Source: Exobacillus caeni
Lineage (GTDB): Bacteria > Bacillota > Bacilli > Bacillales > Guptibacillaceae
DNA: 64,000 bases
Assembly (NCBI RefSeq): GCF_005747095.1
Contig: NZ_SWLG01000012.1
Location: forward strand, 1 to 64,000
Direction of reading: 5' to 3'
The translations under genes and the position numbers were made by a program. The notes under the pieces were generated by a model. The model had not been told where the DNA came from and ran no database searches. It saw only the letters and a list, made by a program, of their open reading frames with translations. Positions 34,590-41,628 of the stretch are shown here, piece after piece (positions within the stretch are counted from its first letter, which is position 1; each line of letters starts with the position of its first letter).

Positions 34590-34997
34590 ATGAATGAAAC
34601 GACATTAGAAACTGGTCTAGAAGGCATAGCTTATTGTTGTATTCCTGTGGCTGATATTTTTCAGACTGCGGAATGGTATGTGAAACATTTTGGGTTTGAG
34701 ATTAAGTTCCCGCGTGAAGATTTTCGGTTAAGTCTATGGAATAACGGGCGACCTATTCTTGACTTAGTGAAGAAAGATGCTGACACAACAGCAACGTTCA
34801 CACTTAATGACAAACCCCATTGGATTATTACCTTTAGAACAAAAAATATCAAAGCCTTATACGACAAGCTTAAAGCAGAAGGCGTTTCAGTGAGACCTTC
34901 TATTAGTGATGAAGGTGAATGGGGCAAGTTCTTCACGTTTACAGATCCAGACGGGAATTTCTTTGATGTGTGGGAGAATCCTGACTGTCCGATGTAA
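34590..34997 (+). CDS. VOC-family protein
   Basis: A 135-residue vicinal-oxygen-chelate protein. ADIFQTAEWYVKHFGFEIKF and TFTDPDGNFFDVWENPD are standard family start and end motifs. ATG 34590 is chosen for its GAGAGGAG upstream; the frame is open from 34533 but without an RBS. It may be a resistance or isomerase/lyase protein; the substrate is unknown. A second, unrelated VOC gene follows 67 bases later. Confidence 0.85.
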   Translation: MNETTLETGLEGIAYCCIPVADIFQTAEWYVKHFGFEIKFPREDFRLSLWNNGRPILDLVKKDADTTATFTLNDKPHWIITFRTKNIKALYDKLKAEGVSVRPSISDEGEWGKFFTFTDPDGNFFDVWENPDCPM

Positions 34998-35064
34998 TTA
35001 ATTGTTACCTTAAAAAGCAGATTTCAAAGCAATCTTTTTATCTTTAAATGAAGGAGAGGTAAGT

Positions 35065-35439
35065 ATGAGTAAATCGTTTATTGACCAAGTTCATTATATT
35101 AGAATCCCAGTGAGAGATTTAGAGCAGTCTTCGAAGTGGTATAGAGATGTTTTAGGACTACAGTTGTTAACCATTACGGATGATCCATTTGCGATTATGA
35201 AAGTAAACGAGGGATCTTTTTTACTTATCCTGGTTCCGACTGAAGATGAAACATTCGTACATTTTACAGTTGAAAATGAACCAGCCTTTAGCCTCGGCTT
35301 TACAAGCCCTGATCTATTAGGTTTTCGTCAACATCTTTTAGATAATGACGTGAAGGTTGAGGATATAAAAGAAGATAATGGACACTCCTATTTCCACTTC
35401 TTTGATCTAAATGGTAATAAACTTCAAGTACACTGGTGA
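35065..35439 (+). CDS. VOC-family protein
   Basis: A 124-residue VOC protein. HYIRIPVRDLEQSSKWYRDVLGL at the N-terminus and FHFFDLNGNKLQVHW at the C-terminus are diagnostic. It shares little residue identity with the preceding VOC protein outside family motifs, so it is not a recent duplicate. GAAGGAGAGG precedes ATG 35065. A terminator follows. Confidence 0.85.
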   Translation: MSKSFIDQVHYIRIPVRDLEQSSKWYRDVLGLQLLTITDDPFAIMKVNEGSFLLILVPTEDETFVHFTVENEPAFSLGFTSPDLLGFRQHLLDNDVKVEDIKEDNGHSYFHFFDLNGNKLQVHW

Positions 35440-35481
35440 AATTACATACATGATTTGATTGCGACAAGAATTAGTGTAATT

Positions 35482-35524
35482 AAAACACCCAAAATGCAAA
35501 GCACTTTCCGTTTTGGGTGTTTTA
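35482..35524 (+). terminator. Rho-independent terminator
   Basis: AAAACACCCAAAA pairs with TTTTGGGTGTTTT around a loop of about 14 bases. Confidence 0.85.
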
Positions 35525-35540
35525 TATTGTTTTGTGGTGG

Positions 35541-35610
35541 TGCTAGAGTTTCGGTTCAGAAGTTGTCGCGGGAACTCCTTTCTTAATGAACGGGTAGTTT
35601 AGTTGAATTA
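35541..35610 (+). repeat. cassette intergenic repeat 6 (hairpin + right block)
   Basis: AGAAGTTGTCGCGGGAACTC then CTTTCTTAATGAACGGGTAG and TTTAGTTGAATTA. It matches repeat 1 and repeat 8 in the hairpin (AGTTGTCG) and right block (GAACGGG.AG.TTAGTTGAA). Confidence 0.6.
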
Positions 35611-35666
35611 TGAGTGAAGTAGAATTAAAATATATACAAACATATATTCGGTTTGGGGGAGTATTA

Positions 35667-36164
35667 ATGGAAACGTCTACTCAAAGTACTTTTAACGTAT
35701 CTCTGGATTTTTACAGGGAAAAATATAGGCCGGAACTAAATGACTATCATTTATCAGGAGAACAAAGCAAATATGCTTCGGTCCCTTTAACTGCATTACT
35801 GAAATGCGAAAAGGATAGTTCCAGGCACCCAGTCGTTATTCTATATAACGGTGAACCAGCAGGCTTTTTTATTTTGCATGGTTGGGAAGGGGTTAAGGCT
35901 TATAGTGACAACAAAGATGCAATTCTTTTAAGAGGTTATTCAGTTAATACTAAGTTCCAAGGAAAAGGAATTGCTAAGCAGTCGTTAATAGTTTTAGAGT
36001 CTTTTGTAAATCGAAATTTTCCAAGTAAGAATGAAATCATTTTGGCAGTTAATCATGAGAATGTAATTGCTCAACATGTTTATAAAAAGGCCGGATTTGT
36101 AGATAAAGGGGTTAGGGTAATGGGCAGGAAAGGTGAATTATTTATTTTACATAAACCCATGTAG
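35667..36164 (+). CDS. GNAT-family N-acetyltransferase
   Basis: A 165-residue acetyltransferase. The acetyl-CoA-binding segment SVNTKFQGKGIAKQSLIVLE is near residue 92 and the C-terminal NVIAQHVYKKAGFVDKG is typical of the RimJ/RimL-like group. ATG 35667 has GGGGGAG seven bases upstream; the open frame begins inside repeat 6. The substrate is unknown. Confidence 0.85.
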   Translation: METSTQSTFNVSLDFYREKYRPELNDYHLSGEQSKYASVPLTALLKCEKDSSRHPVVILYNGEPAGFFILHGWEGVKAYSDNKDAILLRGYSVNTKFQGKGIAKQSLIVLESFVNRNFPSKNEIILAVNHENVIAQHVYKKAGFVDKGVRVMGRKGELFILHKPM

Positions 36165-36184
36165 TAATTCCTTTCAAACTCATC

Positions 36185-36213
36185 TTTAAGGAACGTGGCT
36201 TAGTTGAATAATA
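36185..36213 (+). repeat. cassette intergenic repeat 7 (right block only)
   Basis: CTTTAAGGAACGTGGCTTAG then TTGAATAATAGG, matching the right block of repeat 6 (CTTAATGAACGGG, TTAGTTGAATTATG). Confidence 0.5.
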
Positions 36214-36357
36214 GGTCATTAAATTCATAATAAAAGGAGCTTGAAGTGTTTATTTCTAACCAATAAATGTTCTATTTTTACAGGATTTTTGTGTTTTGTA
36301 TTCCAAAACCAAACTCGTTAGGTTTAAGGTGGTTTAACAATATGGAGGTTTAAGTTA

Positions 36358-37005
36358 ATGATTATAAAAAGAATCTCTTGCAAGGTAAAAGAAGGTAACA
36401 AAGAAAAATTTTACGAACATCAAAAGCAATGGAAACCTCTTAAGCAAGTAAAAGGTTTTTTAGGTCAAATTGGGGGTTGGAGTATAAAATACCCATTAAC
36501 AGCTTGTGTTTATTCTTTTTGGAAGACCCAAAAGGATTATGGTCAATTTATGGAAGAGAAACATGACCAAATCTTTGTTAATTCAGGGCAAGAAAGCACC
36601 TATGAATCAATTGATGTGAGTTTGTTCCAAGAAAAGCTAAGGGTTCCTGGGGCGGAAGATAACATTGTAAATGTTGTTAAAATAGCTAATTATATACGAG
36701 TTGCAATGTCACAAGTTAAAGAAGATAAAATTATCCACTTTGTGGATATGCAGGAAGAAGTTTGGAATACAGGAATGAAGAAATCTAAAGGGATGCTTGG
36801 AGGAACTTTCTCATTCTCTCAAAAGCAAAGCAATGACTTTCTCATATTTACAGGATGGGAGAGTGAAGACTATCATCAACATTATATGGAAGCAAACTTT
36901 CCTGAATTATTAAAAACAGCAAAACCTCTGAATGATGTATTGAAACTTAGAGGAGAACAATTCACAGTCGAAGAAGCGTGGCGAGTCTATCCAAAAGACT
37001 GCTAA
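36358..37005 (+). CDS. DUF4937-type monooxygenase-like protein (YdbC-like)
   Basis: A 215-residue protein made of two ferredoxin-like, ABM-type halves: residues about 1-85 (IIKRISCKVKEGNKEKFYEHQKQW; VYSFWKTQKDYGQFMEEKHDQI) and about 105-205 (VVKIANYIRVAM; FSQKQSNDFLIFTGWESEDYHQHYM). This matches the Bacillus DUF4937/YdbC group of unknown function. ATG 36358 has GGAGGTTTAAG upstream. It is followed two bases later by repeat 8. Confidence 0.78.
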   Translation: MIIKRISCKVKEGNKEKFYEHQKQWKPLKQVKGFLGQIGGWSIKYPLTACVYSFWKTQKDYGQFMEEKHDQIFVNSGQESTYESIDVSLFQEKLRVPGAEDNIVNVVKIANYIRVAMSQVKEDKIIHFVDMQEEVWNTGMKKSKGMLGGTFSFSQKQSNDFLIFTGWESEDYHQHYMEANFPELLKTAKPLNDVLKLRGEQFTVEEAWRVYPKDC

Positions 37006-37006
37006 A

Positions 37007-37130
37007 CTATGGGGTAAGATTGTTAAAGATCAGTAGTTGTCGTAACTGCTCCTTTCTTCTTGAGGTTAACGGGTTAAATTGGTTAAAAAAGAACAGCTGG
37101 TACCAAACGATACCAGCTGTTCTTTTTTCG
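37007..37130 (+). repeat. cassette intergenic repeat 8 (left block, two hairpins, right block)
   Basis: Left block GGGGTAAGATTGTTAAAGAT, first hairpin AGTAGTTGTCGTAACTGCTC, right block TTGAGGTTAACGGGTTAAAT, then a perfect second terminator hairpin (AAAAGAACAGCTGGT pairs with ACCAGCTGTTCTTTT, 37086-37126). This element fuses both hairpin types seen singly elsewhere. Confidence 0.65.
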
Positions 37131-37198
37131 GTCAATTACATCCTGATTTTCTCAAATATTTGGAAATTATATGGTAAAATAAAAATAGAATGATTATG

Positions 37199-37232
37199 TT
37201 CGATCACTAAAGGAGCGGTTTATTTTAATAAC
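37199..37232 (+). repeat. cassette intergenic repeat, right block before M28 gene
   Basis: CGATCACTAAAGGAGCGGTT then TATTTTAATAA. The preceding bases ATTTGGAAATTATATGGTAA also match the bases before 41029, where CGCTAAAGGTGCAGTTTAG occurs. TGGTAAAAT at 37172-37180 resembles an extended -10 promoter box. Confidence 0.5.
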
Positions 37233-37258
37233 TATCCATACATATTTGGGGGCACATA

Positions 37259-38458
37259 ATGAAGGAAAATATAATGAACCACCTTAACACGTTATCAACT
37301 GAGATTGGATGCCGACCTGTGGGGACCAGGGCGAATCAGGAAGCATCCAATTATATCGAAAATGTTTTCAAAAACTCCGGATTAGAAGTAGAAATACAAG
37401 AATTTAAAGTCCCAGATTGGCAACTGATCGAGGCTTTAATCGAATTAAATGATGTACGACTTGAGGCAAAAGGGAATAACTTTTCTAAACCATGTGATGT
37501 TTCAGGAGAAATCGTTCCTTTTTGCACGATAGAAGAACTTGCCTCATCATCTGATTTAGAAGGGAAAATAGCTTTTTTATATGGGGAGTTATCAAAAGAG
37601 AATTATGTTCCAAAAGGGTTTACCATTTATAATCCAGAACACCATCAACAAACAATTCGTTTACTTGAAGGAAAAAAACCTTCAGCCATCATATTTGTAA
37701 GAATGGAAAAAGGAAGAAATTTACCTGTCATAAATGATTGGGACTTTTCCATCCCTTCACTTACTGTTTCCCCAGAGGTAGGTTTAATAATAAAAAATAG
37801 TCTTCCAATCTCCTCAGCGAAATGTGTGATCGAGAGTAAGAGAACACAGGGAAAAACAAGAAACATTATAGGAAGAGTAAAAGGTACAGGGACAGAAAAG
37901 ATTATCCTTACAGCTCATTATGATACAGTGTTTGAGACTAACGGAGCGTTCGATAATGCCTCAGGAGTTGCTCTTGTCCTTTCGCTAGCCGAGGAGATTG
38001 CAAAGCGGAAAGATTGGCAAACTGGATTTGAGTTTATAGCATTCAGCTCCGAAGAGTACCTTGGTCTTGGAGACGAGCTTTATTTAAATGAACATAAAAA
38101 AAGTCTCAAGGATGCAATAGTAGCTATGAATTTTGATGGTATTGGGCAAGCACTGGGAACAAATAACATCACTCTTATGTCTGGGTCGGACGAATTAGAA
38201 GCTGATTTAAAAGCAATCAAGAGGGAGTTTCCATCGGTTCAATGGACAGCTCCGTGGTATGAAAGCAATCACTACACTTTTTTCTCAAACGGAGTTCCGA
38301 GCATCCCTTTCAGTTGCAGTGGAGTTTCTGATTTATTGCATACTAGTGATGATACCACTCAGTGGATATGTAATGACAAGTTGAACGAGGCATACTTGCT
38401 TGTTCTTGAAATAATAAAGAATTTGCAAGGAAAAACAAGTGAATGGACAAGGAGATGA
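37259..38458 (+). CDS. M28-family zinc aminopeptidase
   Basis: A 399-residue M28 metallopeptidase. Zinc ligands are visible in LTAHYDTV (His, Asp) and FDNASG (Asp), the catalytic Glu pair in AFSSEEYLGLGDELY, and later ligands in MNFDGIG and SGVSDLLHTSDD. A PA-like inserted region occupies about residues 90-190. No signal peptide is seen, so it is probably cytoplasmic. ATG 37259 has GGGGGCACA upstream, a weak site. The stop overlaps the ribosome binding region of the 2H-phosphoesterase gene, so these two are translationally coupled, the only coupled pair in the array. Confidence 0.85.
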   Translation: MKENIMNHLNTLSTEIGCRPVGTRANQEASNYIENVFKNSGLEVEIQEFKVPDWQLIEALIELNDVRLEAKGNNFSKPCDVSGEIVPFCTIEELASSSDLEGKIAFLYGELSKENYVPKGFTIYNPEHHQQTIRLLEGKKPSAIIFVRMEKGRNLPVINDWDFSIPSLTVSPEVGLIIKNSLPISSAKCVIESKRTQGKTRNIIGRVKGTGTEKIILTAHYDTVFETNGAFDNASGVALVLSLAEEIAKRKDWQTGFEFIAFSSEEYLGLGDELYLNEHKKSLKDAIVAMNFDGIGQALGTNNITLMSGSDELEADLKAIKREFPSVQWTAPWYESNHYTFFSNGVPSIPFSCSGVSDLLHTSDDTTQWICNDKLNEAYLLVLEIIKNLQGKTSEWTRR

Positions 38459-38462
38459 AGTT

Positions 38463-39017
38463 TTGTATTGGATTATAGGGTTATTTGATGACGAGACAGA
38501 AGAAACCATCAAAAAAATATGGGAAGAATTAAGTGTAAATTCGATTTCTTTTTATTCGGATGAAGTTAAAGATGCAAGACCTCATATTACTTTCGGAAGT
38601 TATTATAATTTAAATAAGCATGAATACATTAAGATGATGGATGATTATTATGATGACAAACAAAGTATCAAAATAACATTTAACACATTAGGCTCTTTTT
38701 TAAACTACCAAACGTTATTCTTGGCACCTACTATAACTAATGAACTTATCACTTTTCACTCTAACCACCATAAATATTTTGAGAAGTTTAACAGTAATGC
38801 AAACGAATATTATTTACCTGACCAATGGATCCCTCATTGTACTTTAGCTAATAAAATCTCCCCTGAAAAATTGTCCGAGGCATTCAACTATTGTCTAAAA
38901 AGAAACCATACTATTCATGGCAGCATAAATGAAATTGCATTATTAGAGTCAGTTGAAAACACCACTCCAAATCTTGAAGCCCCAATAATTTTTTCTAAAC
39001 CATTAAAATTGCTTTAG
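38463..39017 (+). CDS. 2H phosphoesterase (2'-5' RNA ligase-like)
   Basis: A 184-residue 2H-superfamily protein with both catalytic H-x-T motifs: RPHITFG near residue 42 and IPHCTLA near 125. It would hydrolyse 2',3'-cyclic or 2'-5' phosphodiester bonds in RNA or nucleotides. The start is TTG 38463, chosen because AAGGAG (38449-38454, in the last codons of the M28 gene) lies eight bases upstream. The frame extends to ATG 38439, which has no RBS. Confidence 0.82.
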   Translation: MYWIIGLFDDETEETIKKIWEELSVNSISFYSDEVKDARPHITFGSYYNLNKHEYIKMMDDYYDDKQSIKITFNTLGSFLNYQTLFLAPTITNELITFHSNHHKYFEKFNSNANEYYLPDQWIPHCTLANKISPEKLSEAFNYCLKRNHTIHGSINEIALLESVENTTPNLEAPIIFSKPLKLL

Positions 39018-39018
39018 G

Positions 39019-39060
39019 ACCTCCTCTTACTGGAGTAAAGGAGGAGGTTAGTGAAAGAAT
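39019..39060 (+). repeat. cassette intergenic repeat 9 (right block)
   Basis: CTCCTCTTACTGGAGTAAAG followed by GAGGAGGTTAGTGAAAG. The spacing and bases match the right block AAGTAACGGGGCAGGTTAGT. It starts one base after the 2H gene stop. Confidence 0.5.
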
Positions 39061-39149
39061 GTTATTTGTTTCATAAATGATATAATTATTTATATATTAA
39101 AAAAACAGAAATTTCAGATTTTACCCAACTGTTACAAAGGAGTATTTAA

Positions 39150-39647
39150 ATGAGTGATTATAAACTGCTTATTACTTTCAAAAGTGATCTTTACAATTAT
39201 TCACTGGAACAACTAAGATATATTTCTGAAGAAGGAGTTTGGTCTATTGGACAGATGTATGACCATTTAATTGTTGTTGCTCATGAGTATCTTGATAATA
39301 TTGAAACATGTGCTTCCCTTAATGAGGAACAACCCCTTGGGAAAACCCAATTTGGTGAGCAATTATATAGGAACGGAGGGTTTCCACCAATTAAAATAAG
39401 ATTACCAGATGAACTAAATTCTCCACCAAATAATTCAGACAGCAAGGAAGACCTAATTAGCAGGATGGTTCAGTTAATTCAAAGGTTGAGTCATTGGGAA
39501 TCAAAAGTGGATTATATTAACCCAAATAATAAAGTTGAACATGGAGGGTTCGGCTGGTTGAATGCAAAGGAATGGTATGATTTGGTTGGAATGCATTTTC
39601 GTCATCATTTGCGTCAAAAAAATGAGTTAGAAAGTTACATATTATAA
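39150..39647 (+). CDS. DinB-family protein
   Basis: A 165-residue four-helix-bundle protein of the DinB/YfiT group. Probable metal-binding histidines are in GQMYDHLIVVAHEYL near residue 42 and in the C-terminal GMHFRHHLRQKNELE. Such proteins are often thiol-dependent S-transferases (bacillithiol in Bacillus) or metal hydrolases; which one applies is unknown. AAAGGAG precedes ATG 39150. Confidence 0.82.
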   Translation: MSDYKLLITFKSDLYNYSLEQLRYISEEGVWSIGQMYDHLIVVAHEYLDNIETCASLNEEQPLGKTQFGEQLYRNGGFPPIKIRLPDELNSPPNNSDSKEDLISRMVQLIQRLSHWESKVDYINPNNKVEHGGFGWLNAKEWYDLVGMHFRHHLRQKNELESYIL

Positions 39648-39678
39648 GTGGAAATTATATCATAAATCGTGTGCCCAC

Positions 39679-39710
39679 CTTTAACTAACAAAGCAGATTA
39701 ATTCAAGAAG
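39679..39710 (+). repeat. cassette intergenic repeat 10 (right block, well preserved palindrome)
   Basis: TTTAACTAACAAAGCAGATT then AATTCAAG: AACTAAC faces ATTAATT around a short centre. It is followed not by a gene but by a very short frame (ATG 39727, about 11 codons). The gap 39711-40013 holds no recognisable gene; a TATAAT box at 39884-39889 has only a poor -35. Confidence 0.5.
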
Positions 39711-40013
39711 GAAAGAGATAGTAGGATGATGTTTCAACATAAAGAAAATAACACCAAGTAAGCTTTGTTTATGTTTAATTTTGACAAAGTAGAAGAGAAT
39801 ATTAATCTGCAATTTTCAAAATAGATGTTGAAAGATTCTTAGCAATCTATGTACATTTTTTTCGATACTATCACACATTTGGGTATAATCAGACAAAATC
39901 CCACAAAGGACTTATAACCATCCTTATAGAAAATATACTTGAAACGGGAAGGTCCTTGATTAGATATAATTTAGTTAATATGGTTTTTTACCAGCTTAAT
40001 CTGTACAAACGAC

Positions 40014-40045
40014 GTCCGCACTCCCTTTGAAGTAAACGACAAGGA
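40014..40045 (+). repeat. cassette intergenic repeat 11 (right block) before peptidase E
   Basis: CGCACTCCCTTTGAAGTAAACGAC. CTCC-TTTGAAGTAA is the same junction as in repeats 1 and 2. It ends nine bases before the GC-rich gene start, so the foreign-looking gene abuts a repeat. Confidence 0.45.
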
Positions 40046-40053
40046 GAGAAGTT

Positions 40054-40722
40054 ATGAAATTTCTGCTCACATCTGCAGGTATAAATAACAAAAGCATGCA
40101 CGACACGCTGGTTGACATGCTGGACAAGCCGATCGCCGACTCCAACGCCCTGTGTATCCCCACCGCGATGTACGGACACCCCTGGGTTGGCCCTGGCGTC
40201 AAGGCCTGGCAGTTCATCAGCGGGAATTCCGAGAATCCCATGGTTGACCTGGGTTGGAAGTCCGTCGGCGTGCTGGAGCTCACAGCGCTGCCAAGCATCG
40301 ACGAAGAACGCTGGGTGCAACTGGTCCAGGAGACAGACGTCTTACTGGTGTCGGGCGGCGATGCCCTCTACCTTTGCTATTGGATGCGGCAATCCGGGCT
40401 TGCAGACCTTTTGCCGTCGCTCCAAGCGGTCTATGTGGGAATGAGTGCTGGGAGCATGGTAATGGCACCTAACATCGGGGAATACTTCGTTGGCTGGACT
40501 CCACCCGGCGGTGGCGATGAAACACTGAGACTGGTCAATTTTTCAATCTTTCCGCACCTGGATCACGAGATGCTGCCAGGAAACACCATGTCTGCAGCAG
40601 AGAGATGGGCAGCGGGAATGCAGGGTCCGGCGTATGCGATTGACGATCAAACCGCCATCAAAGTAATCGACGGAGCGGTAGAAGTTATCTCCGAAGGGCA
40701 TTGGAAACTGTTTTCGCCCTGA
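40054..40722 (+). CDS. peptidase E-like S51 family protein, GC-rich
   Basis: A 222-residue class-I glutamine-amidotransferase-like serine peptidase. The nucleophile elbow is GMSAGSM (Ser) near residue 130, preceded by LVSGGDALYL, typical of S51/peptidase E, which cleaves Asp-X dipeptides or is related to cyanophycinase. The codons are strikingly GC-rich (GCC, GGC, CTG and GTC dominate), unlike every neighbour, which points to recent transfer from a higher-GC donor. AAGGAGAGAAG precedes ATG 40054. The intergenic bases on both sides return to AT-rich composition. Confidence 0.85.
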   Translation: MKFLLTSAGINNKSMHDTLVDMLDKPIADSNALCIPTAMYGHPWVGPGVKAWQFISGNSENPMVDLGWKSVGVLELTALPSIDEERWVQLVQETDVLLVSGGDALYLCYWMRQSGLADLLPSLQAVYVGMSAGSMVMAPNIGEYFVGWTPPGGGDETLRLVNFSIFPHLDHEMLPGNTMSAAERWAAGMQGPAYAIDDQTAIKVIDGAVEVISEGHWKLFSP

Positions 40723-40888
40723 ACTTTACAGCTAAACACATAAAAAACGTAGCGAGATTCTTATAATTAAAATATAATTTCACTTGAATGGTTCTTCGCT
40801 TCAACCGCATCATAAATAATCGTAAATGAGTAAACATAACACAAATTAATACACTCTAAGTAAAGAAATATTTAGACATCCGTATTCC

Positions 40889-40964
40889 ATATAAGGGTTC
40901 GATTGTTTAAGATCTATCAGCTGGTATCAAACGATGCCAGCGTTTCTTGTTTCCCGATGAATAC
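40889..40964 (+). repeat. cassette intergenic repeat 12 (left block + alternative hairpin)
   Basis: Left block AAGGGTTCGATTGTTTAAGA, then hairpin CAGCTGGTATCAAACGATGC CAG followed by TTTCTTGTTT. It is almost the same as repeat 5 and the second half of repeat 8. Confidence 0.65.
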
Positions 40965-41028
40965 TTCCTGGTTGTTTTAAAGGATTTAGAAATATTATGG
41001 TAATTGAAGAATGGAATGAATATTTCGC

Positions 41029-41060
41029 TCTTTCGCTAAAGGTGCAGTTTAGTTCTCTCA
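41029..41060 (+). repeat. cassette intergenic repeat, right block before YCII gene
   Basis: CTCTTTCGCTAAAGGTGCAG then TTTAGTTCTC. It corresponds to 37199-37232 and closes the array on the right side. No gene lies in 40723-41211 otherwise. Confidence 0.5.
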
Positions 41061-41211
41061 TGCCAATATTTTTATAGAGATAAATCGAAAAAAATCTTTA
41101 AAGATATTTATTTTGTCGATTTTGATTTTTCTTGTTCGTTGTATTTATACAGAGGCCGAGTATGAATGGTCTACTAAAAGGAATTTGACTTGAAAATAAG
41201 GAGGGAAACTT

Positions 41212-41628
41212 ATGCTATTTATGCTGATTGTCAAAGCCTCACAGAATTCAGAAGGTGGAAATCTCCCAAGTCCAGAGCTCAATGAAGCCATGAGTAAGTA
41301 CAATGAGGAATTAGTTAAGGCCGGTGTGCGGGTTGCAGCTAAAGGGCTTTATCCAAGTTCAAATGGGATTCGCATTTCGTTTCCGAAACCAGGGGAAAAG
41401 CCGGTGGTTACGGATGGTCCATTTACGGAAACGAAAGAGTTGATTGCCGGGTTCATTCTGATTGATGTGAAGTCAAGGGAAGAAGCCATCGAATGGGCAA
41501 TGCGGATGCCGGACCCACAGGGCTTGGGGGAAGGTCAGATTGAATTGCGTCAAGTAATAGAGGATCCAATAATGTTTGCAAGAGAAGCAGCTAAATTACG
41601 CAAGAAATCAGAGAAAGAAAAACTATAG
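41212..41628 (+). CDS. YCII/DGPF-domain protein
   Basis: A 138-residue YCII-fold protein with the diagnostic motif VTDGPFTETKEL near residue 66, the DGPF signature of proteins that accompany ECF42 sigma factors. It is small, cytoplasmic, with a dimeric ferredoxin-like fold expected, and has a Lys/Arg-rich C-terminal tail. AAGGAGGG precedes ATG 41212. Its stop codon shares a base with the GTG start of the sigma factor gene, so the two are tightly coupled. Confidence 0.9.
   Translation: MLFMLIVKASQNSEGGNLPSPELNEAMSKYNEELVKAGVRVAAKGLYPSSNGIRISFPKPGEKPVVTDGPFTETKELIAGFILIDVKSREEAIEWAMRMPDPQGLGEGQIELRQVIEDPIMFAREAAKLRKKSEKEKL

Noticed and set aside
40112-40472. Additional + and - frames inside the peptidase E gene
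   Set aside because: High GC content removes stop codons in alternative frames; only the 40054 frame has family motifs and an RBS.
29416-41060. CRISPR array or classical integron attC sites
   Set aside because: Repeats are degenerate, irregularly spaced by whole genes and not followed by spacers, so not CRISPR. They do not show the strict RYYYAAC/GTTRRRY attC core pairs and no tyrosine integrase is in the window, so a classical integron is not supported.
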